Source of the DNA: PALSA-505 sp963762615
GTDB lineage: Bacteria; Actinomycetota; Actinomycetes; Streptosporangiales; Streptosporangiaceae
Length of the DNA stretch: 64,000 nucleotides
Reading direction: 5' to 3'
Assembly: GCA_963762615.1 (NCBI GenBank)
Contig: CAVXLG010000008.1
Coordinates: 1-64,000 of the forward strand
In this document: in pieces, positions 56,946 to 64,000 of the stretch
Numbering within the stretch: the first letter of the stretch is position 1
How the letters are laid out: each line of letters opens with the position of its first letter
The notes under the pieces: model-generated
The model's database searches: none
Told to the model about the DNA's origin: nothing
Seen by the model: the letters and a program-made list of their open reading frames with translations, nothing else
Translations under genes and position numbers: made by a program

Positions 56946-57429
56946 AGGTATTCGGCACCCAGCCCGCGCCGTATTGCCCCGCGCCGCGACAATTTCCCGC
57001 CGCCGCTGTCAGCCGCGGGCATAGATGGCCAACAGGTGAGCCGGGCGGCGGCGAATAGATGATGTGGCGGGGCCAGGCCGGCCATGCGCGGAGATGCTGA
57101 TCCATGTCCGGGGCGGGGGCTGTCGGACTGGGCGGGACGCTGATCGTGGTAATGATGTGACGGCAGCTAGCGCCGCGCGGCCTGCGGGGCAGCGCGGTGA
57201 ATTGCCGGCGCCGCAGGCCGGTGCCGTTGATGCTCCAGCCGCCTTCAGCGGCTTCGGTGAGGATGACCCACGTGCGCTGGGCCTGGGCCGGGTCCGGCTC
57301 GCCAGGCATGGTAGGCCGCGTCGTCCGACTCGGTCTCCCACCGCTCGAGGACGATCACGTGGGCGAGGTCCTTTTCGTCGAGGATGACGCGGATGCGGTG
57401 TCGCCGTCAAAAGGCGCGCGGATCCCTGG
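56946..57429 (-). other. Unassigned region with a possible monooxygenase-like fragment
   Basis: On the minus strand RVILDEKDLAHVIVLERWET and ESDDAAYHAW look coding and resemble antibiotic-biosynthesis-monooxygenase-type proteins; an indel near 57310 leads to RTWVILTEAAEGGWSINGTG in another frame. Too short and broken to name. Confidence 0.3.
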
Positions 57430-57759
57430 CCGCGGCCAATCGGCACCACGATCCTGCGCACGCCGTCCAAGCGCCGCGCATGAACGCGACCTGCGAACGC
57501 CTCGACGGCACCCCGCGCCGCGAAGTCCTCGACCGTGTCCTGATCCTCGGCGAGGCACACCTGCGCGCCGTCCTGACCCAATACCAGGCGCACTACATAC
57601 CAGGCGCACTACAACACGGCCCGGCCGCACCAAGGCATCGCCCAGCGCATCCCCCACGCCGAACACGACCCTCGGCCAATCGCCGCATCCGACAGCGCAA
57701 GGATCCACCGAAAACCTGTCCTGAACGGCCTGATCAACGAATACATCCGAGCCGCCTGA
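57430..57759 (+). mobile_element. IS3/IS481-type transposase, C-terminal fragment with a 16-bp duplication
   Basis: RMNATCERLDGTPRREVLDR, VLILGEAHLRAVLTQYQAHY, then after a frame change LINEYIRAA and stop at 57757-57759. ATACCAGGCGCACTAC is duplicated exactly (57581-57596, 57597-57612), which breaks the frame. The catalytic Glu region (NATCERL) is present, the rest of the core is gone. Confidence 0.75.
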
Positions 57760-57959
57760 CGCCCTGAGCAAGCGCAGGTCATCAGCCGAATCCTATTTTC
57801 GAGCGGGACACGACCATCAGAGCAACCTGGAAATCCAAATGGCTGGCCGGGTGCCCGCGAAGGCGTCCGCTCCGCGCTATGCGGTGGATACGCCGCCGCC
57901 ACCACGTTCAGATCACCGACGGCGCTGCAGGCAGGCGCGTCTGCTCAGGCACTGGTGAT
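57760..57959. other. Intergenic region
   Basis: No gene or signal seen. Confidence 0.35.
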
Positions 57960-58435
57960 GGTCAATGACGTGATCGCCGAGGCTCCCCACGCCGACGACC
58001 TCAAGCTTGCCTGGCCCGCCTGCCCCTTGCGGAACTTCGCCTTCCTGGCGCGTCGGTGACCGCCAGCGGGCAACCGAGCGTCCTGGCGCGGTGGCACGCA
58101 GACGGATCGGCGGGAGACGGCCGGCCGGAGCCGCCGTGCCCAGTGTGGCGATACCGACCCGGGAGGTGATCCGTGACTCGGACACGTCCGGTGGCCGGCC
58201 GGTCGCGATCGAGAACAGCGCTGACCGCGCGATCGAGATCAGCGTTGACGCTAGCCGCGTATCCCAGGGCGAACGGCTGCTCCGGGTTGGTGCCAGGTCC
58301 GCCGCAGCCGCCAGTCTCTTCAGGGACCGAGAGGGCGACGTCAAGCCGCCTGTCCCTGGACCAGCCGTGGCCTTCCCCTCCGCTCTCCACGACCGCTTCG
58401 GCCGTGTAGAGGGACTTTCGCAGATAAACAGGCAT
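57960..58435 (-). pseudogene. Organic hydroperoxide resistance (Ohr/OsmC) family, decayed
   Basis: Begins MPVYLRKSLYTAEAVVESGG, LDVALSVPEETGGCGGPGTN, PEQPFALGYAASVNADLDRA. Relatives have GPGTNPEQLFAAGYAACF with the first redox Cys; here A-A-S-V stands where A-A-C-F is expected, so the catalytic Cys is lost. Later pieces (SRVGIATLGTAAPAGRLPPI, KLEVVGVGSLGDHVIDHHQC) are in another frame. Real decay, not only an indel. Confidence 0.6.
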
Positions 58436-59378
58436 CTAAGTCCTGACGTCAACCCGCGCTCCCGGGCTAAGCACTGACCAGCGCAGAACACCCCGATCTG
58501 GACGGTCACCGGCGCGCCTCACCTCAATCTCGCGACCGCCCAGACCGGCGGGTATTCGCGCGCCTGCTGTCCCGGGCGCCGGTCACGTTCTGCGGCGGCT
58601 GGTCTCTTCCAGGCAGTACCTCAGTGACCGCAGATGAGCGCGGTGCAAGCTGCCTGCTGCGACCGTATCGGGGGTTTCAGGCGGTCGTGGCGAGCATCCG
58701 CTGTCCGGTGACTTCCAGGTCCACGTGGACCTGGTTGCCCGGCTCGGACAAGGAGGCGGTGACCGTCTCGGACCGGGCTTGTCGCAGCTGGTCCATGTCG
58801 CGGCCCGGGGGCGAAGCAGCAGGGCAGCTCCGCCACCCCGACCCACGGCGGGTACTACTGCCCGGGCTCGTGATGGATCCGCGCCGTATGAATGGTTCCG
58901 GCGCCGGAGCCGGTCACTGGCCGCCCTCCCCCGTCAGCCCGGCCTGGCGCACGATCGCGGAGGTCAGGTCACCCGAATGATCACCGCCGCCGTGATGCGG
59001 CACGGTGATCGGGCGCCGCCGGCCTGGGTCATCGTCACCACGTGCTGACCGCCGCGCTCCTCAGTCCAGCCATGGTCGCGGGGCAGCGGCCGGGCCGGGC
59101 GCTGGTTCAAGAGCCGCGGCGGGCTGGCGGGGCTGGCCCGGCTATCCGGCGCCGATCCTGCGGTCCGGCCGCGGTCAGACACGTGGGCCTGCTGCCTCCG
59201 CTGGGCCAGTATGCCAGCGGCTCGGCTACGCTCGGTAACGGATGCGGTTCGGGGCGCCGCGTCAGCCGTGGGACGCTTCATGGGGCGGGCGCCGGCCGCA
59301 TCTGGGTTCAATGTGTGCATTCTGGGCATGCGGTCACGTTATTTGTGCAGGCAGAACGCCCGGAGCCCCGTAGCAGTC
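58436..59378. other. Gene-poor region of about 940 bases
   Basis: No complete gene. One minus-strand frame near 58685-58805 (QLRQARSETVTASLSEPGNQ, VHVDLEVTGQRMLATTA) looks like the end of an unknown protein. Nothing else is supported. Confidence 0.4.
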
Positions 59379-59424
59379 CACTCTTAATCCGCGGGTTCGG
59401 GGTTCGAGTCCCTGGCGGCGCACC
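59379..59424 (+). tRNA. 3' part of a tRNA-Lys(CTT) gene: likely attachment-site scar
   Basis: From the anticodon loop CTCTTAA (anticodon CTT, Lys) the sequence follows a tRNA: 3' anticodon strand TCCGC, variable bases, T-arm CGGGG-TTCGAGT-CCCTG with one G-T pair, acceptor strand GGCGGCGC and ACC. The 5' side of the anticodon stem (GTCCA instead of GCGGA) and everything before it do not fit, so only the 3' part exists. This is what integration of an element into a tRNA-Lys gene leaves at the far end. Confidence 0.7.
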
Positions 59425-59461
59425 CGCTCACCTGCTGAAACGTCGTTCGCTAACTTTGCTG

Positions 59462-59486
59462 TTCGTGGGACGAGTCGTCCCACGAA
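59462..59486. promoter_or_regulatory. Perfect 25-nt palindrome downstream of the tRNA scar
   Basis: TTCGTGGGACGA, G, TCGTCCCACGAA: 12-bp arms around a single base. It may be an operator for a dimeric regulator, a recombinase site, or a bidirectional terminator; no gene is adjacent within 60 bases. Confidence 0.6.
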
Positions 59487-59552
59487 TGATCCCTCGCACG
59501 CGCCCTGGATGGTGCATCCCAGCCGGAAACGGTGACGCAGAGCGACTGCGCA

Positions 59553-59738
59553 TCAAACAGTCGGCGGCGAGGCGCGATGCGTGTGACCCGGTGAGCATCC
59601 TCGCGCCGGGCGCGGGTCATACCGCAGCGCTTCGGTGGCGGCCTTGATCCGCTGGGCGGCCTGCCGGTCCAGCTTGCGGAGTGCCCGCAGCGCGGCAGGC
59701 CGGAACGCCGGTCTGTACCTGTCGGCCGGGCCGGTCAC
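59553..59738 (-). pseudogene. ParE/RelE-type toxin, truncated
   Basis: GTG start overlapping the antitoxin stop: VTGPADRYRPAFRPAALRAL, RKLDRQAAQRIKAATEALRY, DPRPA. This is the first half of a ParE/RelE toxin; after about 43 residues the reading is unrelated and the C-terminal strands with catalytic residues are gone. Probably inactive. Confidence 0.75.
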
Positions 59739-60010
59739 ATCAGGCCAAGCTCGGTCCAGAACTGCCCGGCGGGGATGTCCTCGCCGGGCTCGTCCAGCGC
59801 CTGCCGGGCGGCGGCGCCATCGGCGAGATCTTCCAGCAGTTCCTGTGCCTGATCGGGGGTCATGCCCTCCAGCGCCGCGGCGAACCCGGCCGGGACGATC
59901 GCGGCCAGCCGCTCCCCGTGCTCGGTGAGGTAGACGACATGCCCCTGCGCGGCGTCATGCGCCGCGGCGCTGATGTCCGGCCCGCCGTCATCGAGCGCCA
60001 GTTCGCTCAT
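59735..60010 (-). CDS. Phd/YefM-type antitoxin
   Basis: 91 residues from ATG 60010 (MSELALDDGGPDISAAAHDA); seven further codons upstream are not needed. Phd_YefM pattern: AAHDAAQGHVVYLTEHGERL, AAIVPAGFAAALEGMTPDQA, then an acidic toxin-binding tail QELLEDLADGAAARQALDEP. It overlaps the truncated toxin by four bases, normal for such operons, and would bind its own promoter. An orphan antitoxin now. Confidence 0.85.
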   Translation of the reverse strand: MSELALDDGGPDISAAAHDAAQGHVVYLTEHGERLAAIVPAGFAAALEGMTPDQAQELLEDLADGAAARQALDEPGEDIPAGQFWTELGLM

Positions 60011-60459
60011 GGCCTCAGGGTATGCCCGCACGCACCCTCGCTCCCGCTGGTCATGATGGGAGCTCGTGCTCGCCCCTTCCCTCCAAGATCACGGCACGGA
60101 CCCGAGTCGCGGTAGGGACCGCCCTTACGAGCGGCCCCCCGCACAGATCCCAGCGTGCGGGACTACCGCACTGGGCTCCTGCCTTGGGTGTGTGGCGGCG
60201 AAGCGCACCTCCGGGAATGGGTGCAGGGTGCGGGTTGGGGGCAGCCACTGGGTGGCGAGGCGGTTCATCCTGGCCCAGGCGAGCCAACTGCGCTGGCTAC
60301 GGCACCGCAGCGCCTGATGCTAGTGCCGTGCAATGCGGTGGGCGGCGGTGGGCTCCGGAACGCGGGCCGTGCCCGCGCTCCTGGCCTGTCTTGCGGGTGA
60401 ACGGTGCGTGAACTGAGCAAGGTGACGCATGATGGTCGCAGCAGGCCCAGCGCAGGGAG
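60011..60459. other. Intergenic region
   Basis: About 450 bases with no supported gene. Confidence 0.4.
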
Positions 60460-60840
60460 GTGCCGGAGGTGACTGCGGGCGAGCATTTCGAGCGGGTAGC
60501 CGCCGTCTACGAATCGCTGCGCACCACCGACGAGGCGCCGGTGCGCAGGATCCGCCAGCTGCTGCCTGACCGCCCCGTGACCGGCCTGGATACCGGCTGC
60601 GGGACCGGACGGTACTCGCGGCTGCTGCGCGCCCTGCTGCCGGACGGCTCGCTGCTGATCGCGGGCGACGTCTCGGCGGCCATGCTGGCACAGCTCAAGG
60701 CCGCCAACCACGGCCACGCCCTGGGGGTGGTCCCGCTGGTGGCAGCCGCCGAAGAGCTGCCGTTGCGGACCGCCAGCCTCGACCTGGTCACCGCGTTCAA
60801 CTGCGTTCACCACTTCGACCTGGCTCGCTTCCTGACCGTC
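60460..60840 (+). pseudogene. Class I SAM-dependent methyltransferase, truncated
   Basis: MPEVTAGEHFERVAAVYESL, then motif I TGLDTGCGTGRYSRLL (SAM-binding), LLIAGDVSAAMLAQLKAANH, LPLRTASLDLVTAFNCVHHF (motifs II-III) and DLARFL. After 60840 the sequence no longer fits, so the C-terminal half is missing. GTG at 60469 (VTAGEHF) is an equally good start. Ubiquinone/menaquinone-methyltransferase-like fold; substrate unknown. Confidence 0.75.
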
Positions 60841-61614
60841 AACAGAGTTGCGCGCGTCCATCGCGGCGTTCCTGGCCCGCCTGCCCAGCCCCGAAGTCTG
60901 CTGGGTTGACGAGCACCTGCTGGTCGTCGTCGGCGGGACCCGCCGCAACCAGGTGGAACCTGACGGTCCGGGCAGCCGGGCGAGCCAGGTGATCAAGGAT
61001 CAGGCCCTCCAGATCAGCGCCGGGCACGCTGGTGAGGCTCCCCAGAGGCATCGCGGCGGCGCACCGGCGGCCAGCTCCGCACCGACGGCAAGCACTAGTC
61101 CGCGCCGGATGTCTCGTCACCCGACCGGGTATCCCCGCTTCCCGCCGGGGGACCCGAGAGGGCTGCACTCGCGCTGCAGGTAGCCCGCGTCCTCGTCACG
61201 CCCGGCCCGCACGCCCCCGCAGCGGCGCTGTCGCGCGTCCTGGGCGGCGCGCGCCCGGCCCCGGCCCAGGCCCGGGCGTACGCCCGGCAGTTCCCCCCCA
61301 GCGCCGCGGCCGTCGCGTACGCCGGCGCCTACCGCCACCTGCTCGCCAGCCGCGCCAGACTCCGCCACCGGGGACAGCGGGCCACCCGGCGACAAGCTCG
61401 TCAGCCGCAACTGACACGCCAGCCTGAGCCCACCACACAACGGTCACCTGCCGGACACGTGCCTGCCCCAGCCGCGGCACGTGAGGTTGACTCCACGCAG
61501 CCCCGCCAGCCTCCGTTCACGATCCACCACGGCGGGGTTCGGCTGAAAGAGCGGACACTCTGGTTGAGCTGATCTTGCCTGTCCCAGAATCAGTTCATCC
61601 TGCGGGCACTGATC
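60841..61614. other. Unassigned region
   Basis: Plus-strand frames such as ELRASIAAFLARLPSPEVCW with VDEHLLVVVGGTRRNQVEPD and, later, FPPSAAAVAYAGAYRHLLAS may be remnants of genes, but I recognise none and see no starts. Confidence 0.35.
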
Positions 61615-61878
61615 TTAGAATCTCTGTCGTGAGCCGAAGCTGTACGCAGCCCACGCTTTGTCCATCGCCTGATATGCGGCCTCTTTCGCTTCGGTTAGCC
61701 GTTCCTCGGCCGTGCTCGGCTCGTTGTAATTCGCGTGGAATGCTGCCTCTGTCCGCTCGGTGGCTTCCTGCCATGCATCGCGGGTATCCCGTACTAGGGT
61801 ACGGAACTCGTTTATCTTTTCCTGGTCCAGCACGCCCATGTCGCCCGGTCCGCTCATGTCGTCGTCTAGGTCGCTCAT
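61615..61878 (-). CDS. Small acidic helical protein
   Basis: 87 residues from ATG 61878, which follows AGGAGGAGG closely (strong ribosome site); a longer frame lacks one. MSDLDDDMSGPGDMGVLDQE, KINEFRTLVRDTRDAWQEAT, ERTEAAFHANYNEPSTAEER, LTEAKEAAYQAMDKAWAAYS. Acidic start, then a nearly continuous charged helix, no Cys or membrane segment. Family not recognised; such proteins can be partner-binding coiled-coils. Confidence 0.65.
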   Translation of the reverse strand: MSDLDDDMSGPGDMGVLDQEKINEFRTLVRDTRDAWQEATERTEAAFHANYNEPSTAEERLTEAKEAAYQAMDKAWAAYSFGSRQRF

Positions 61879-61947
61879 GAGTCCTCCTCCTGTGCCACAG
61901 GGTAGCTCGCTAAGGCTGGGGGCCCGGATACTGCGCACAGGTAGCAC

Positions 61948-62274
61948 GGGGGGGTCGCTCCCCCGTTACGCGGTGTCCGGCGTCTTGCGTGCTGCAGCGG
62001 GAATGGCGTCAGGAGCTTCGCTGTCGGCTCGTTGCCCTGGCCAAAGAGACCGGCGCGTTGTCCAGGCCGCTATCACCGGCCTGGCGGGTGGCCGGCGCAG
62101 GCCTTCCGGCGGAGCGCGCGCTGCCGCAGGCACGGGCTTGCCCGCACCGGGCAAACCTGGCCCGCGGGCGGATACACCCAGCACGCCGCCGGCGGCTGTG
62201 GATTCCGCCAGGCAATCGCCGCCTGCAGCCGGCGGCGCGTACGGCAGGCTGCCCGCCGGCCCGCGGGCCGGCGC
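61948..62274. other. Intergenic region
   Basis: About 330 bases downstream of the desaturase; GC-rich with no supported gene. Confidence 0.4.
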
Positions 62275-63348
62275 TCAGGTCGCCGCTGCTGGCCGGGCCG
62301 GCCTGCCGACGGTGTTGAGGTGGCGCAGGGCCTGGGCGTAGGAGCCAGCCAGGCTGCTCTCGCAGTACGGCACCCCTCGCTGCCGGCAGAACGCTTCGAT
62401 CAGGGCCTGCGAGCGGCGCAGATTAGGCCGGGGCATGGACGGGAACAGGTGGTGCTCGATCTGGTAGTTCAGGCCGCCCAGGGCGAAGTCGGTCAGCCGG
62501 CCGCCGCGCACATTGCGGGAGGTGAGCGCCTGGCGGCGCAGAAAGTCACTCTGATCGGCGGCGTCCAGGATGGGCATGCCCTTGTGGTTGGGGGCGAAGG
62601 AGCATCCCAGGTACAGGCCGAACAGCCCCTGCTGCACGATGATGAACGCCACGGCCTTGACGGGTGAGAGCACCAGGAACACCGCCGTGAGGTAGCCGAC
62701 CGCGTGCGCGGTAATCAGCGCCTTCTCCCAGAACCGGTGGCGGGCCGCCCGGCGGCTCAGCGCCCGGACGCTCGCGACATGCAGGTTGACCGCTTCCAGC
62801 AGCAGCAGCGGGAAGAACAGGTACGCCTGGTAGCGGAACACCAGGCGGGCCAGGCCGCGGCTGGCGCGGGCCTGCCCGGCGGTGAAGGCAAACGCGCCGA
62901 CCGCGATGTCGGGATCAGCGTCCTCGGTGTTGGGGTGCGCGTGGTGGCGGTTGTGCTTGTCGGTCCACCAGCCGTAGCTCAGCCCGATGCCCAGGTTGCC
63001 GAGCAGGACGCCGGCGACGTAGCTGGCCCGCCGGGTGCCGAAGACCTGCCGGTGCCCGGCGTCGTGGCCCAGGAACCCGATCTGGGTGAATATCACCGCC
63101 AGGAACGCGGCGACCGCGATCTGCGACCACGAGTCGCCCAGAAGAACGAAAGCTGTCCATCCGGCAGCCAGCAGCCCGATGGTGACCGTGATCTTCCAGG
63201 AGTAGTAGCCGGGCCGCCGCTCCAGCAGCCCGGCCTCTTTGACCTGCCGGGACAGCTCCGCGTACTGGCTGCCGCGCCGCGGCGCAGGCGATGCAGGGGC
63301 CAGCTGGATCTGCCGGGGCACGGCAGATGCTGTGTCAGAAGATCGCAC
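62275..63348 (-). CDS. Membrane fatty acid (acyl-lipid/acyl-CoA) desaturase
   Basis: 357 residues from GTG 63348 (VRSSDTASAVPRQIQLAPAS), chosen because AGGAG lies six bases upstream; a longer frame runs to 63441. Three His boxes bind the di-iron centre: HDAGH at ~95-99, HNRHH at ~132-136 and QIEHH near residue 310. Membrane helices include TVTIGLLAAGWTAFVLLGDS, IAVAAFLAVIFTQIGFLG and FFPLLLLEAVNLHVASV. FAPNHKGMPIL and NVRGGRLTDFALGGLNYQIE are typical of the actinobacterial linoleoyl-CoA desaturase-like group. It adds a double bond to membrane fatty acids using O2 and an electron donor. Intact, monocistronic. Confidence 0.93.
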   Translation of the reverse strand: MRSSDTASAVPRQIQLAPASPAPRRGSQYAELSRQVKEAGLLERRPGYYSWKITVTIGLLAAGWTAFVLLGDSWSQIAVAAFLAVIFTQIGFLGHDAGHRQVFGTRRASYVAGVLLGNLGIGLSYGWWTDKHNRHHAHPNTEDADPDIAVGAFAFTAGQARASRGLARLVFRYQAYLFFPLLLLEAVNLHVASVRALSRRAARHRFWEKALITAHAVGYLTAVFLVLSPVKAVAFIIVQQGLFGLYLGCSFAPNHKGMPILDAADQSDFLRRQALTSRNVRGGRLTDFALGGLNYQIEHHLFPSMPRPNLRRSQALIEAFCRQRGVPYCESSLAGSYAQALRHLNTVGRPARPAAAT

Positions 63349-63441
63349 CGGGAACTCCTGGAGGCACATCGCGACCGGGCTGGTGGTGTGCCGGCGGGGT
63401 CCTGGGCGGCGGTTGCCAGACAGCGGCCAGGTCGAATGCAC

Positions 63442-64000
63442 CGCTAGCCCAGACGGTACCCCCGGGCCCCGGGCTGGCTGACGGCGACCTGGCCGGAGTC
63501 AGACTGCGGGGCTCGGGTGACTTCGGCGCGGCATCGGGTACGAGTTCCGGGGCCGTGCGCGGGTGCTCATGGGGCAGGCGCATCGGTCCGTCCGGGTAAC
63601 TCCGGCGCCCTGGCGGACCGCTCCCGGAAATGAGTCAGGCCGGCGGAGTTCCGCCGCCGTGCCGTTGAGCCGGCCCGGCTGCGGGAGAAGCCGATCGCCC
63701 AGGGCGCGAAGGGGCCCGGGGATCGCCGGGTCGTGGCTGCGGAACTGGATGGCCCGGGCCGGCATCGAACGAGGGCAAGCGCGAAGGCGTGGTTCCGGCA
63801 TCCGCGCCGCTTGTACACCGAACCTGACGTCGCGCGGATGACTTCTGCGACCTGATCACTGGCTGGCGCAGCGAATCCGTGCGTGCGACGTCCGCGGAGC
63901 GGACAAGCTCGGGGGCCGCGGCCCAGCGGCCGCAGCCGTGGCGGGCGCTGCACCGGTCAGCCGGCGACGTCTTCATGATCGCCGCCATCGCCCCGGAGGC
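63442..64000. other. Right end of window, no supported gene
   Basis: About 560 bases. A plus-strand frame from about 63836 (ADDFCDLITGWRSESVRATS) stays open to the window edge and could be the start or part of a gene that continues outside, but nothing confirms it. Confidence 0.3.

Noticed and set aside
59042..59647. Plus-strand frame spanning the tRNA scar
   Set aside because: It reads through the tRNA fragment and palindrome; no domain or ribosome site.

Overview
This is a high-GC (about 70 percent by eye) 64-kb segment of an actinomycete chromosome. The accessory families (DUF6247, DUF6788 with ISKra4, CU044_5270 with an ECF sigma factor, DUF3618/DUF4235, LAL-type LuxR ATPases, many IS110 copies) fit Streptosporangiales or a near relative; the lineage is an inference. 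No rRNA, no intact tRNA and no CRISPR array were seen. Large parts look like an insertion hotspot: at least four IS110, four IS630, five IS3/IS481-type, one ISKra4 and one IS21 element or fragment, two site-specific recombinases, and the 3' part of a tRNA-Lys gene near 59.4 kb that looks like an attachment-site scar.

Layout. 1-3.8 kb: broken NHL-propeller gene, a HicA-like/winged-helix gene divergent from an XRE regulator, and a DUF6247/RelE-like pair. 3.9-7.3 kb: tyrosine recombinase plus ISKra4 transposase between inverted copies of a short repeat. 7.4-12.3 kb: membrane-anchored P-loop NTPase with about twelve 35-residue repeats, small proteins and a serine recombinase. 12.8-17.4 kb: IS110, a TPR fragment fused to an IS630 fragment, and an ECF sigma/CU044_5270 pair. 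17.4-25.7 kb: hemerythrin, a DUF4235/DUF3618/holin-like operon, HAD hydrolase and its partner, IS21 debris, a flippase-like membrane protein, and a STAS protein. 26-30.6 kb: an rve-type IS with an internal stop, then secreted, trefoil-like proteins. 30.7-36.7 kb: IS630 end, two IS110 copies and a large secreted DUF4232-glycosidase-like protein. 37-42.5 kb: decayed DNA, PRC-barrel, CocE-like hydrolase, broken GNAT. 42.9-50.9 kb: a 1135-residue LuxR regulator with a PucR sensory domain inside its ATPase, LtrA, and a nitrilase-domain fusion. 51.3-64 kb: cupin, IS fragments, a cyclase-family enzyme, peptidoglycan-binding protein, beta-propeller lactonase, decayed fasciclin and Ohr genes, tRNA scar, Phd/ParE pair, small helical protein and a fatty acid desaturase.

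How genes work together. Visible functional units are the overlapping sigma/CU044_5270 pair, the overlapping DUF3618-DUF4235-holin-like operon, the 4-nt-overlapping HAD/partner pair, the DUF6247/RelE-like and Phd/ParE-like pairs, and transposases with their accessory genes. Most other genes stand alone between IS debris. Many recognisable genes, above all in the first 11 kb, carry single-base indels whose correction restores the family sequence. This is either real decay or uncorrected long-read error; I marked such genes as pseudogenes and give the reconstructed reading in each entry.
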